A DNA stretch of 64,000 nt from contig CM049317.1 in the NCBI GenBank assembly GCA_026874595.1, positions 75,732,891 through 75,796,890 on the forward strand. The letters are read 5' to 3'. Below the pieces are notes generated by a model. The model ran no database searches, was not told the origin of the DNA, and saw only the letters and a program-made list of their open reading frames with translations. Positions within the stretch are counted from its first letter, which is position 1, and the number at the start of each line of letters is the position of its first letter. Of this stretch, positions 1 through 11,255 are shown piece by piece. The position numbers and the translations under genes were made by a program. Source of the stretch: Sipunculus nudus (Eukaryota > Annelida > Sipuncula > Golfingiida > Sipunculidae).

Positions 1-1157
1 ATGGGAATAAAGACAAATATGGGTCAGACGGTAATAACATAAATACATAGAGTACCAGGACATTAATAACGATAAAAAACATAATGCAGTATTATATTTT
101 CACTTCGCACAAATGTATACAAGTCCCTAAATATATATGGATATACAAATACAAATATTTGTATTACATAATACAAATGGGCACATTTCATACTTTTTAC
201 TAGACCTTTTATGAAATTTAATTGAGTATTATTGTTCATCTTAATGTAAACCGCAAACTAATTTGTTTCATCCACGAAAGCCACATTTTCAAGAGCATTT
301 TCGTGTAAATGATCATGTGTGAAACTGCCAGATTTCAATTGAGAAATGTGATCTCATTTGAGGTATTGCAATATGTTCAAACAACAATTAATTTAACTTT
401 AATTGCAATTTACCCGTCTCTTTGGGAATGAGCTACCTATAATATTTGTCACAGTGTAAAGTCTTAATGGAAGACAATTGGTTCCCATGCACTCAAATGA
501 TATACTTTACTAACCAACATTGTTATACTCTTCACAGTGGCTAATTAACCAATTGTAATGTTCCGGTTGCGAAGTTTTGTCACATGGGTTCGTTTGGAGG
601 CCATCTTGGTGGCCATCCGAGATCTCCGCTGATTATTAGGACTATACATACCTTTTGAAATAGACGTCACAGCAAGGTAAATGGGCAATATTATTTTCCT
701 GCAATTTCAGTAAGAAAAATCGATTGGGATGGTTGTTTAAAATATATAAAATTAAAGAAAAACGTATCATTTGGGCGCATAGGAACCTTATCTTCCGACT
801 ACACATATATTATTGATGAGGATGACAATACATACCAGCACCTATTCCACGGCATATAATGATGGCAAATGCATGATATTCATCTATTTTTAGAAATGTA
901 GTTAAAACCCAAATGACATAAATAACTGCTATCTGCAGCTTCCTGCTGAAAGGTTTTCTTCTAGCAGGGATCACGTGATAATAATGATCTAGCAAATATT
1001 CCTATTCTGAATTACTAAAACCATGTATGTTTACTCAGCTGTATCATTATAGCATATAAACAGAATAAGAGGACCTTTCTGTCCTCATAAAAAATTAAGG
1101 TTCCAGGCTCTTTTTGTCTCCTTAACTATTAACTACCTTTAAAAATAAAATAATGCA

Positions 1158-1160
1158 CAT

Positions 1161-1204
<44 letters not shown>
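1158..1204. repeat. (TA)n microsatellite
   Basis: An almost pure run of alternating T and A, with occasional AA interruptions. It is one of about 18 similar arrays in the window; the others longer than 40 bp lie near 9922, 10680, 10906, 15127, 15600, 26212, 32838, 33285, 37290, 40620, 40804, 45180, 51257 and 51572. Confidence 0.95.
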
Positions 1205-1207
<3 letters not shown>

Positions 1208-1549
1208 TTTCTTCATGTTTATAATATACATGTAGATTGTCTATACTAACGCTCAGATTTCTCGGGTTGGTGCGACTATAGAATCCTTGCCTACGCATAA
1301 AACGACTGGCATCCAAGTCTGCAGCACCTTACCTTATTTCGACACGGATATATGCTCTTATATTTGCCATTCACACATATTATTCAGTTCCATCTGCTCA
1401 ATATACACCGCTACATATCTTGCATTTCTCAGGCGACGCTACTTCCGTATACAATGTCGCCATGATGCAAGATCGGCAAACACTCACACACCCTATTGAA
1501 TTCACTCTTTTCTGAGGGCCACTTCTGGGATTTTCATCAAATTCACTGC

Positions 1550-1790
1550 TATACAGGGCAAGTGGGGCGGGGGGGGGGGGGGGGAGGAGTCTCCCCCCAT
1601 TTCTCTTTACTTTTTTATTCATTTTACACGTACCACCAATATGCAAAGGAAGTAAAAAGGGGGGGGGGGGTACGGGGGTCTCCCACAATATTACTTGACT
1701 TACTTTATCTACCTTTTACACGTACCACTACTATGCAAGGCAAGTTGGGGTGATGGGGGGGAGGGGGGTTGGGGGGTCTCCCCCCAATAT
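1550..1790. repeat. Imperfect tandem repeat with long G runs
   Basis: Three diverged units of roughly 90-115 bp. Each carries a copy of ACACGTACCACYAMTATGCAA or part of it, then AAGT, then a run of 8-16 G, then TCTCCC..CAATATT. The G runs lie near 1567-1584, 1660-1670 and 1745-1777. The G-rich strand could form quadruplexes; that is inference from composition only. Confidence 0.75.
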
Positions 1791-2061
1791 TCGCACAATT
1801 ATTTTCATTTAATTCCATTATCTTATGCTTACATCATTTACGTTTAACAATATAATTGTGCCTACATGTAACCAGTCCTTACCTCAAGTCCTCGCTCGAC
1901 ATCTCATATCCATTCTCCTCTTACGTCTCAGTTCTCCTAGTGCCGGTACCAAAATGTAACATATATACATTCACCCTATTTACAAATGTTCCTCCTCCTG
2001 CCCTGTCCTTAATGACAGAATTTGCTGCTCTCTTTGCCGCAATTTCCATAATATATTTTTG

Positions 2062-2935
2062 TCACACTTGTGACAAATTCACTAAATAGGTTTTTCCCTT
2101 GGTTTTTAAACGCCAAATGTAAACACCTAGGTAACTTTGGAGATGAAACGATTTTCCACCGAACCTCGGCATGCCTACACCTCTCTTTACCTTCTGCCAG
2201 TCACCCTCTATTGAGTTGTTGTGGCAACCAGTCGCTGGATAATTAAAGTTCTGGCTGTGATTTACACTTTCATGGACTTAACCATGTGCACTCAGCCAAT
2301 CTTACGCTTTCCAGCAGTCCGATCTGATGATAGATCCAGCGTTTATATACTTCTTAATTAAAGGCAAAAGTGTTTCCTGCGACCTGTCGGGTACTACAAA
2401 CATGAACACCTTCCTCTTGTCTGTCTGTTCACGACTCCCAAAAACCCAGTCACCTTTTACCATGTGTCCTCTATGAAACTTTCGTTTGAAAAATTTCGAT
2501 TCGTCAATTTCCACAATTATTCCCTCACCATCGATCTGTACATCGTCTGTCTGTGAGAGGATGCTGTGTTCGAAAACCTCTCGACAAAAATTACACCAGT
2601 CTACACTGGTATTACTGCTTATTTTCAATTCATTTATCATTTGAGTTTGAGTCATACCGATTGACCACATATACGTGAGTTGGATGATTTCCTCTATGGT
2701 CAAGTTATCGAAACTAAACCAACTGCCATGCCTAATCGATAATCTAACATCATGTTTCACCGGCTGCCTTTTCTGACACCGCCACTTTTAGGCGTCACTT
2801 GATGTCAGCTCATCTGCATTCACAAGGGACATATCCCCACCACATTTATAGCACTTTCTCTCATTTTTAATCATTCCCACACTCATTAACCAATTGATTG
2901 TACATTCTTTTGATATCAAGATTTTTTTGCATCAG
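2062..2935 (-). pseudogene. Merlin / ISXO2-like (IS1016 group) DNA transposase, decayed
   Basis: One reading frame on the minus strand runs from about 2935 to a TGA at 2064-2062 with the layout of Merlin transposases. It has an N-terminal segment (SKECTINWLMSVG), a zinc ribbon with CYKC at 2853-2842 and a degenerate second knuckle (WRCQK), then a DDE-type catalytic core. The three acidic positions are visible: IDES in the VEIDESKFFKRK motif, RSDCWKA at about 2320-2302, and SIEGDWQKVK at about 2205. Three in-frame stops interrupt it (2790-2788, 2301-2299, 2280-2278). This family moves DNA by cut and paste; this copy cannot make a full protein. I could not find its terminal inverted repeats. 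Confidence 0.85.
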
Positions 2936-3021
2936 GGTCTGCAAAGTTATGTCCTGTAATTCAGGGATATCCTTACGTTGTTAGCTGCCTTTACAGGGGT
3001 TATACTGTGTCCCAGTTGTTT

Positions 3022-3363
3022 TTAAATTTTTTTTTCACCAATTATCACACATTGTGTTTCTGCGTCTGTCACTTTAATTCTCTGTTTCACTGCGGTGTGT
3101 GTGCTTTTTCTGCTACTGGTATTACCCGATACTGTTGTACGCCGTTCTGTTCTTTCACTGCGACACCTCACGGAACCCCCAGAACTGTCACATTCTATCA
3201 CCTTCACTTTCTTTCGGTTTACTGTGCTCTCCTTAACTATTTGTCTTTTTTGCCCGCACGATTGTGTATGTTTTGCCTGTTCACCGCTTTTCTCCATGAT
3301 CAACTCGTCTAATTTACTCCTGAATTTCTTAATTTCGGCGACTCAAACTCACTGTCCGATGAC
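3022..3363 (-). other. Basic Ser/Lys/Arg-rich open frame next to the Merlin transposase
   Basis: A 93-codon open frame at 3303-3022 is rich in K, R, S and T, unlike the hydrophobic chance frames nearby. It lies just upstream of the Merlin transposase on the same strand. A start-like segment, MSSDSEFES, lies at about 3364 in another frame and would join it after a frameshift (KKFRSKLDELIMEK follows). It may be the N-terminal or accessory part of the same transposon, but I recognise no domain and the assignment is inference. Confidence 0.35.
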
Positions 3364-3536
3364 ATGATGCCTACTGTTAACGTCAACAGATTAACTACCT
3401 TGAAAATCTTGACCGTTATTGATTACATCACTCCTTATTACATAACCCGTTATTGTTATCATTCTACACTAGTGAACCAATGCACTGAACGACCTGTAAC
3501 TTAAATAAAACCCCCGATGCCCGGTCAGTATCAAAC

Positions 3537-3612
3537 CTTCATGGCTTAGGGGTTTAACTCCTGTACGTCTGCGGAGCGGAAGGTCGCCGGATCGATTCCC
3601 ACATGGGACTTT
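3537..3612 (+). repeat. tRNA-like SINE head (A box and B box)
   Basis: The segment starting near ATGGCTTAGGGG resembles a pol III A box. GGATCGATTCC, about 45 bases downstream, resembles a B box (GGTTCGANTCC). The spacing and sequence fit a tRNA-derived SINE promoter rather than a functional tRNA, because the 3' acceptor pairing is not seen. The body past 3613 is not recognised. Confidence 0.55.
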
Positions 3613-4107
3613 GTATGTTTATTTATTTGCATGTTTGTGATAATACATAATGTCTCTTCCAGATTCCTGATGATGTATAGATCGCTGAGAGTGTCAAAGT
3701 CACTTAGTCGGATAGAACAGAGATAATAGAAAGTAGAGAGGAACATGAATGAATAACAACACAAATGGTACTGAAACATATTTATTTATAATTTTTTTTT
3801 ATAAAACCCCGAAAAAATCTACACCCCATTTTCTACTCTATCCCCATCAAATATATCGCCCTCTTTAGCTTGAGTACTATTCCTATAGCCAAATTCATCA
3901 TTTTATGCGTAGGCAAGGATTCTATAGTCACTCCCTAGGGTTTACCAGACAAGTTTTTTTTTTTTTATATATATATATAAGCAAAATTCAATTATGGGTT
4001 ACTTGTACTGGCAGAAAAGGCAGTGAACCTCGGTAATATAAAACACGCCTCAAACAGAATGTTCTCTAAGGTGTTTTTGTCATTATATATAAAGTCATTG
4101 TAATACC
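3613..4107. other. Spacer with no gene seen
   Basis: Contains T-rich and TA-rich tracts (about 3953-3982) and the end of a possible SINE body. I see nothing else that can be supported. Confidence 0.5.
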
Positions 4108-4600
4108 GTTGATGGCTCTCCGTTTACTGTATATATCACACCTTGCTGGGGGCTCTCCTGTAACCCTATATTTATACCATGCTGACGGCTGCTCTCCTGT
4201 TTACACTATGTTTTACACCATACAGACTGCTCTCCTATTTACACTATATTATACACCATGCTGGGGGCTCTCCTGTATAGACTATATTACACATCATGCT
4301 GACGGCTCTCCTGTTTACACTATATTATACACCATGCTGATGGCTCTCTAATTTACACTATATTATACATCATGCTGACGGCTCTCCTGTTTACACTATA
4401 TTTCACACCAGACAGACTGCTCTCCTATTTACACTATATTATACACCATGCTGACGGCTGTCCTGTTAACACTATATTACACATCATGCTGACGGCTCTC
4501 CTGTTTACACTTTATTTTAAACCATGCTGACGGCTCTCCTGTTTACACTATATTATACACCATGCTAACCGCTCACCTTTCTACACTATATTTTACACAC
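4108..4600. repeat. Minisatellite, about 38-bp unit
   Basis: About 12 tandem units, each of the form ATGCTGACGGCTCTCCTG followed by TTTACACTATATTATACACC. Units vary by substitutions (GACGG/GGGGG/GATGG) and a few short deletions, and one variant (CAGACAGACTGCTCTCCTA) recurs twice. The array keeps an open frame on the plus strand by chance of period and composition; I do not regard it as coding. Confidence 0.92.
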
Positions 4601-4999
4601 TGCGCATTCCAAAGGTACAAGAAGTGACCAAGCATACCAACACTGACGCTTTGATATTGGTCCCTTCGGCGGCAGTGTAAAAGAGAGGACTGTCGAAGAC
4701 CAGATACACGACAGGCGTCAGTCATCCATACCATAAGTACAGCTGATAGGGACAGCAACACGAATGACACAGCTCAATATTCGAGGGATGGTATTAGGCC
4801 TATAACGCAGACGCGTTGCGAAAACTGCAACAAAAGATCCTGTTATATCTAAAATGATGATTCTCCTAAGCTGGGATCGAGAAAAATCACCATGAGCAGT
4901 GATAGAGTTTAGAGATCTCCTTTCGCCATATGGAGCCAGTGGAAAAATTTTGATAGTTCTTGAAATTTACTGTACGGAGGGTGGGCTCCAAGTGAAAAC

Positions 5000-5870
5000 A
5001 TGCCGAAGGCCCAACAATTTGTGACACCTTGGCCTTTGCAAAAGCAAATCATGAAATTTATTCATAACAAGAAACTAGCCGGACATTCAAGCGTAACTAA
5101 AACTTTGCATAATGTACGCAAACGCGTTTATTTGCATGGTCACAAACAAGATGTAATTCGTTGGTGTCAGAGGTGTAACGTGTGTGCCAGTAGAAAACCA
5201 CGTACGGGACCACTCACAGCTCCACTTTACTTAAGCCCTGTAGGAGACAGGATGGAGGGTGTGGCCATAGCCATTCGGGGACCGCTCATGACCAAATATG
5301 GAATCCCAAGCGCCCTGCATAGCAATCAAGGATCTAGATCAAAAGTCAAAGATGATGCACCAGCTTTGTAAGTTGCTGGAGATTGTCAAAACAAGGACGC
5401 GTGTACATATCGTCTCCAAAGCGATGCAATCGTGGAGCGTGCAAATAGGACCTTGCAACATATGCTGTCTTGTTTCGTGAACGAATATCAAGACAACTGG
5501 GACGATATGTAACCCTACTTGATGTCAGGGTATCCTGCGACTGCCCACGACAGCACAAGGTGCTCAGCGGATCTTAGGTTCCCGAGTAAGAAAAAACAAC
5601 GCCCATCGACCTATTAATGGAGGAAACCTCAAAAGACCAGGTCCGACAGTGTTCTCACCAATATGTCACCTGACTGATGGAGGTCACATGAAAGCCCATG
5701 AATATACAAGGGAATACATCAAGAAGGCAGGCGAGCGTCAGAAACGCAATTACGAAGTCAATACAGTGTTTGGAAATATCCCTCTTGAAGTTGGGTGTGG
5801 TATTATCATGGCGGCCTGTCCTAGATAAACAAAGTATACGGGAACCTCTGGACTGATCATATAAATCTTT
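5000..5870 (+). pseudogene. Ty3/gypsy retrotransposon integrase remnant
   Basis: The start encodes an integrase HHCC zinc-binding module (HNKKLAGHSS...VYLHGH...WCQRCNVCASRK, about 5060-5210). The core is internally deleted: the first catalytic Asp region is missing and the frame jumps to KYGIPSALHSNQG, where the usual second Asp is Asn. In another frame AIVERANRTLQHMLSCF carries the third catalytic Glu, followed by NEYQDNWDDM, a stop, and PYLMSGYPATAHDSTR. A last piece, GERQKRNYE near 5740, matches the tail region downstream of the core. No LTRs were identified. The element is dead. Confidence 0.85.
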
Positions 5871-7100
5871 GACAGTTTTATTTGTTCGGTCGAGGATTCT
5901 TGTGTTTATTGTTCTTTTTCCTTATTTTGTTAATAATCATTTGAATCTAAACATCTGACCTTTGTTTATTGACTGTCGTGAACTCTGGCAAGTAAAACAT
6001 TTGCCTGGTGCAGGTTTCACTTTGCCAATCCCCTAAGTAGAACCTTTGGAGCATCGGGCTGGTGGAGCCCTGGTCTACATAGCACTCTATATAAAACATT
6101 GGTGTGCTAGCGAGGACACTGATTTTAAATAAATCATATAATTAGCTTAAAATAAACAAACGTGGGTCTTTACCCGGGTGTGTGCACCGTTTCTAATAAA
6201 TTAAAACAAGAAAATGTGCAGGTAGCTACAAGCCCGCTTGGAGCCTTATTTGTGTTTTAGTCACTAGATGGCACTATTTTAGGGACAAGGCAGTCAATCT
6301 TATGCTTGGATTTTCTTGATGAATGAGCCTGAAACCAAACAGCCAATCAGAAGAAGCACTTTGAAAACTGGCTGCTCCCTGTGACCTTGACTCTAAGCAA
6401 CATGTCATGTCTGGTTAGAAACTTGCTAGCATCGCTCCGTAACTGTGCACCTAGATAATATGTTTCGTTTTCCTATGTGAGCAAGAAAACATATAAGATG
6501 TTGTAGTTAAAGTTTGTTGGCTAGTTTGTTTGGTTATGTGGCCAGAGGAGGGACATATGGTAATATCAGACAGGGCACCACTAGAATGCATGCGGTGCTG
6601 TCCGTCTCTGTATAGAGAAGGATACTGCCTCAAATGTGCATATAGCACAACAGTGGTTGGAAGGGTCTGCCTGAAATCTTGTATGTCCATACATCTTCGA
6701 GCGTATTCTCATACACAAGACTACTGGCACCACCTACAATCATTTTTGTTTTGTGTCATCCATGCCATAATTTCAGGAGTGACGTTATTGTATTGTTGCT
6801 CGTACTCGGGTTCAAAATGTTTAGTACCTGTATTGCATTGTACATTTACATGTTACACATGTACTTAAAAAGTAAGGAAGTGCTTTCCAAATAATGGTAA
6901 AGCATGTTATCCTGGAAGCATTATACCTGATGTGTTTCCCATTGCATAAGTTCGCATTATTTCTGTAGCCCGTGTTCCAATTATGGACTGGTATGTCAGC
7001 AGGGAAGGGTTTTACCTGATGTTTATCCCATTGAACACGTTTTTATTAGGCCTGTAGGCCTAGTTAAGAGATGGCTGGAACATCTGATGTCACAAGGGAT
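5871..7100. other. Spacer, no gene recognised
   Basis: No recognisable domain, RNA gene or clear repeat. Parts may be LTR or other element debris from the gypsy remnant that ends just upstream, but I could not show a direct repeat. Confidence 0.45.
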
Positions 7101-7103
7101 GCA

Positions 7104-7290
7104 TTAATGGTGGATGTGATGATCGGCACACTGTTTTAGGAGCCAGGTTGTTAAAGGATCAAGATCACAATGTTTTGAAGAAGCATCTGTCAGAATTTTC
7201 TTGATCTCATCGTGGGTTGCTGGAATAAATTCAGTCAATTCCTCGGCTTCAAAAATGTCATTCCTTGTCATGGACATCAGCGGCTCTATC
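7104..7290 (-). pseudogene. Non-LTR retrotransposon (CR1/Jockey-like) fragment
   Basis: The minus-strand peptide contains LTEFIPATHDEIKKILTDAS followed by SKHCDLDPLTTWLLKQC. This is the conserved linker just before the reverse transcriptase fingers in CR1/Jockey-type elements (consensus F.P.T..EV.KII..SP.KSC.LDPIPT.LLK.C). Only about 60 residues remain. A SINE directly abuts the upstream side. Confidence 0.75.
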
Positions 7291-7335
7291 TTTGGTTTCT
7301 TGAGCAATAACAATACAAATTTTGAACAGGCTTCT

Positions 7336-7640
7336 ATAGCTAAGGGGTTGAGCATAGGACTCAAAGGCGGGAGATCGTATGTTTAAATCTTAGCCGAGCC
7401 GGTGAGATTTTTCACCGTCGGCCATTCCCAGGGTAAGCGCTCTGCAGGTTTAATGGGATGGGTAGGCCCTGCGCTTTAAGAGGGTAACTTGGTGGTATGA
7501 CCAAGCAATGGGGATAAATACACACCGAGGTCCTGCAGGTGCAGTAGTCACCGGGTCTGGTTAACACCAGGATATAAAATTAGAGGAAGCGCGTGATACT
7601 GCCTTGTCGCAGAGTGCAAAACCGGAATTGAATTCTGCAG
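7336..7640 (+). repeat. tRNA-derived SINE, copy 1
   Basis: The 5' part looks like a decayed tRNA head (TTGAGCATAGGACTCAAA...GATCGTATGTTTAAATCT). A body follows with CGCTCTGCAGGTTTAATGGGA, CCTGCAGGTGCAGTA, and AGGAAGCGCGTGATACTGCC. The body blocks reappear in the same order at 63375-63620, which defines a repeat family within the window. Confidence 0.7.
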
Positions 7641-8489
7641 ATGTACATATACTTAGTTATGCTAGGATAAATATATATATATAAAAAATAAAAATTTCAG
7701 GCAATCTTAGTTTTGAAGAACTGTATCACTCTCTGCTTAGTAAGCAGAAGATTTGTGCTCAGGAAATACAGATTTACTCGTGTCTCCCATCAGAGTTTTA
7801 GTTTGTGCATATAGCTGCTTCTGGTTTCTTCAGCATGCATCTTCTCAAGGAAATGGGGTTTTCTTTGCGATAAAGAAGACATTTAAGTTTAGAGCGATGC
7901 AAAATACGCGCTCTCTTTTCTTGCTTTGCCTTCCGCAACTCCTCTGTGTATCATGGTGTTTGGTCCAAGTGTAATTCTTTTGTTATAACAGGTGCACGCT
8001 GATTTAAAGGTTCTTCAAGGACATCACTTTAATTTCAGCCAGATCTTCCAATGACTTTTCGCAAATCATTCAATAGTGATGAGTCTAATTTGTCTTCTCT
8101 AAACTGTTCAACACAAATAGTTTTGCTTTCTAAAATCGACTTATTTATGTTTGACTTGTTTCGATGGTTTGCTAAGAGTTATTTTCACTGGAAAGGGCGC
8201 AAAATATTCACCTACAGCTACCTCGGGCATCATAAGTACAAGATCAACTTTTGTGTTGTAGTGATGACATCCAAACATGACCGTTCTTATTCGTGAAAGC
8301 AGTGCATGTTGTATTATTCCGTAGGGCCAAAGGAGGTTTAAAAGCGAGAGGTTTCTGCATTTGCAGTGCTATCTAAATGCAAATTTATTTCACCAGTAAT
8401 GAGCAGTTCTGTGGTTTTGGTCGATAGATGATTACCACTCTTCCAGGAATGTCTTGTTTTTTATTTGAAGGAGGTAGCCACTACACATA
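7641..8489. other. Spacer, no gene recognised
   Basis: Contains a short TA/A-rich tract near 7668-7695. The open frames are short and show no family resemblance. Confidence 0.45.
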
Positions 8490-8529
8490 ACCTCATTGTA
8501 CCACTTTTACCTCAAACGGAACACTCCAT

Positions 8530-8960
8530 ATGTTCAAATTGAGCCTATCCCGAACAAAGTTCAGCATATGCTGCTTTTGGAGCAGCTGCTGTGTTTGTGC
8601 TGTATTTGTACTCATTATTATGCTGACAACTGGAGCAGCAATCCAGCAGATGTTACTATATGCCTGTCTTCTCTGTTCCATATCTGCTGCTAGAATCAGC
8701 AGTTTTAGAGCATATGCTCTATTACTATTGAATCTCAGTATATTTACAGCAGATGTACTGAAAATATGCTATCCTGAAATAGCCATATTGGCAGATAAAG
8801 CAACTCCTGCTATTTCTCTGCTTCCTCAAGATGTACCAGCGAGTTCAGTGTGGATTTCACAGAGCAGATTTTCAGCATATGCTCACGCACTGCTGCTTTG
8901 AAATAGTTCCAACATCGATTGACGTTTCCTTAAGCCTGCAGAGCAGATTTTAAACTGGGT
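8530..8960. repeat. Degenerate repeat region with AGCATATGCT and GCAGAT/CTGCT motifs
   Basis: Short near-palindromic words recur: AGCATATGCT, GGAGCAGCTGCTG, AGCAGAT, TTTTCAGCATATGCTC. The same words are enriched again at 11256-11850, so the two blocks are probably related copies of one low-complexity repeat. A 123-codon open plus-strand frame spans 8530-8901, but its content looks repeat-driven. Confidence 0.5.
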
Positions 8961-9875
8961 TTACATGTTCATCACACAAGGCTGCATGGTCTGGTCAAGC
9001 ATGGCCGGAAGCCGATTTCTCTCGGGTAAGTTATCCACTTTCTTAATTCTCATCATGTCTGTTATCTCCGAAATTTGGCATATCTGTATTTGTTACCATT
9101 TTATTTCTGATGAGGAGATCTGTTAATCAGCTGAGTTATGGGATAACGTATAACACATGGGGTATTCACTGCGCCCTCGGACAGTCGGCCTTTCCAGAGT
9201 TCAGTCAGAAGTAGGGCATTTTGAAACCAGAAGGGGGAGGGGGGCAGAACCACAGGCGCTTGACACAATGTCAGTATTAGCCTAAGTAGGTAGACTGGGT
9301 AAGTCACAGAAGTAATATAGATTGAAATTCAAAGTGTTATGTTAGGACTAGAGGGTTTATTTAAGGTGTAAAACTTGAACTGAAATAGTATGGCCGGAGT
9401 CCTTTTTCCCCTCTAATTATCGTCCAGGCTAATGTGTCAAGCGCCTGTGGGCAGAACATATAGCTTTATTTTTATTTAAAAAAGGGCCACAGGCCTACCG
9501 TTCCAAACATTATTTAGCATTAAGGTCTGATATCATTAATTATTAAAAACTGTGTGTTCTGAATTATTCAATATGGCGGTAAAAAAAACAAGGCTTTCTT
9601 TCTGTTTGCACAAAAAAATATGATATCAAGGCCAGAAACTAAAGATTTGCAGTCATACCTTAAATGCTTAATCGAACAAGTTTTAAGGCACAAATTAAGA
9701 CTATTTAGAGCCAAACTTTTTTTTCTAATTTGTGTTCACCCTTGCATCAAGAGGGATAATATCCTGTTTTGTGTGCAATACCAACTTCTTCCATTTTACA
9801 AATTTAGATTAAACATTAAATTTAATTATTTAAAAAGTGATTATGTCATACAGCATTGGCGGTGAAGCAAAATAT
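8961..9875. other. Spacer, no gene recognised
   Basis: No domain-like frame is seen. A duplicated phrase (CAGGCGCTTGACACA near 9255 and its inverse TGTGTCAAGCGCCTG, with one mismatch, near 9430) forms an inverted repeat about 180 bp apart and may mark a small inserted element. Confidence 0.4.
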
Positions 9876-9918
9876 TCATTGGGGGTGGGGGGTGGGGGAT
9901 GGGGGGTGGGGGTGGTTC

Positions 9919-9978
<60 letters not shown>

Positions 9979-9980
9979 TA
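9876..9980. repeat. G-rich tract followed by (TA)n array
   Basis: 9878-9915 is made of repeated GGGGGTGGGGG and GGGGGATGGGGG blocks with quadruplex potential. A nearly pure TA array follows, about 9922-9978. Confidence 0.9.
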
Positions 9981-10350
9981 GAGCTCTGCGATTATCATGA
10001 TTATTGATTATTTGAATTGATGTTTTGAAAATCTTCGATTCACGATTATCTGTTTAATCCTCGAGAATCAGTCCACCAAATTTCATTGATTTGTGCCGGA
10101 ATATCGCCAATGTTCACATGAAAATCATATTCAAGGTCAGTCTCTCAGTATCTTAGTCATGCTGTAAGGGGATCTATAATGCAGATTCTAGAATTCACAA
10201 GGTTAAAAAAATTAAATTTTAGTTCATTCTCTACTTCCAAGGTGGCAGCAGCGTGAGTGTGAGCAGTCCCCATACTGTCCAACTGTCATGTAAAATAATC
10301 GATTATTAATCGATAACCGGTTGCCACAAGTTCCGATTAATCAATTACAA
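9981..10350. mobile_element. Possible hAT-type non-autonomous element
   Basis: The segment opens with AGAGCTCTGCGATTATCATG and closes with blocks rich in ATCGATTA and GATTAATCAATTA. Many animal hAT MITEs have ends of the form TAGRGCTG...GATTAATCG. The termini here are degenerate and no target duplication is clear, so the assignment is tentative. Confidence 0.3.
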
Positions 10351-10593
10351 ATTTATATATATATATTTATATGTACACACTGATGAGGTTGATATTGGGA
10401 GGGGGTAGTCTATCAGGTCTATTAATCCATCAGGTTATCTTGTAGAGGAGAATATTTTACCTGTACATTGAGGATTACTGATTCGCCTTTTTCCATTATA
10501 TTATTGGGGGCCCCTAAGCCCCCTGGTTTTGCCACCTATATATGTACAATATACCAATACTTTCTAACAACATTATCAATATTGAAAACATCT

Positions 10594-10677
10594 TCAAAAA
10601 AGTTGTGTCTTTGGCACTTTTCTGTCAAGAACCTCAGCATAAATTTCATGGTTGTACACTAATATATATATATATAT

Positions 10678-10714
<37 letters not shown>

Positions 10715-10898
10715 ACACTTGTTTTAAGAATATTTTAAGAATAATTTGAACTCGTAATTTCCTCAAAATGTTGTGTCCTTGGCACTTGTCTGTCAAGGAC
10801 CTAATCATAAATTTAATAATTGTTCACTAATATATATTGTTACGGGGAGACATAAAAGCGGACCAGTTCTTTCCCCTGAGCAATTTGTCTTTGTAACA

Positions 10899-10942
<44 letters not shown>
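10594..10942. repeat. Duplicated block carrying (TA)n arrays
   Basis: A block of the form TTGTGTCYTTGGCACTT.TCTGTCAAG.ACCT followed by CATAAATTT and CACTAATATAT occurs at about 10602-10670 and again at 10769-10836. The TA arrays at about 10660-10711 and 10906-10942 follow the two copies. This is a tandem duplication of about 170 bp. Confidence 0.75.
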
Positions 10943-10944
<2 letters not shown>

Positions 10945-11255
10945 TTACTTGTTCTTAGAATAATTGAACTGTTATTTTTTTCATTTTTTCCAGGTTTCCC
11001 TTTTATGCATGGCAGTGGAACACCTGGAAGTGTGAAAAATGACATGATATGTATCCTCACCTCTCCAGGGACATTTTTAGCCAATTTTAGTGTATATCAA
11101 TAAAAGTCTATTATACTGTTACATGTTGAAAGGTATGTGTTTTTTCTTTCCCTTCTGACATTGGTGTAAAAGAGAATGCTGTTGATAGACACAAATCAAG
11201 AAAATACAAAAAAAAAAAGAAAATTGAGAGAGTGAATGTGATGTGAAAGACTATT

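Larger units (their letters stand above)
1..2061. other. Intergenic AT-rich sequence without a recognisable gene
   Basis: I see no coding region with domain-like sequence here. The stretch contains a (TA)n array and a set of G-run tandem repeats, listed separately. The open frames present are short, low-complexity and tyrosine/isoleucine rich, as expected for chance frames in AT-rich DNA. Confidence 0.6.

Noticed and set aside
1122-1316. Open frames made of IYIYIYI or YIYIYI over (TA)n arrays (also near 10542, 10827, 32682, 40736, 40801, 51111, 51458)
   Set aside because: They are translations of TA microsatellites and carry no protein signal.
3537-3612. Functional tRNA gene
   Set aside because: A and B box-like words are present but no acceptor-stem pairing or proper cloverleaf could be drawn; a SINE head is the better reading.
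4109-4351. 80-codon plus-strand frame in the 38-bp minisatellite
   Set aside because: The frame exists because of the repeat composition; no start context, domain or codon bias supports coding.
10379-10400. CTGATGAG on the plus strand as another hammerhead core
   Set aside because: No GAAA element or stem partners follow at the proper distance.
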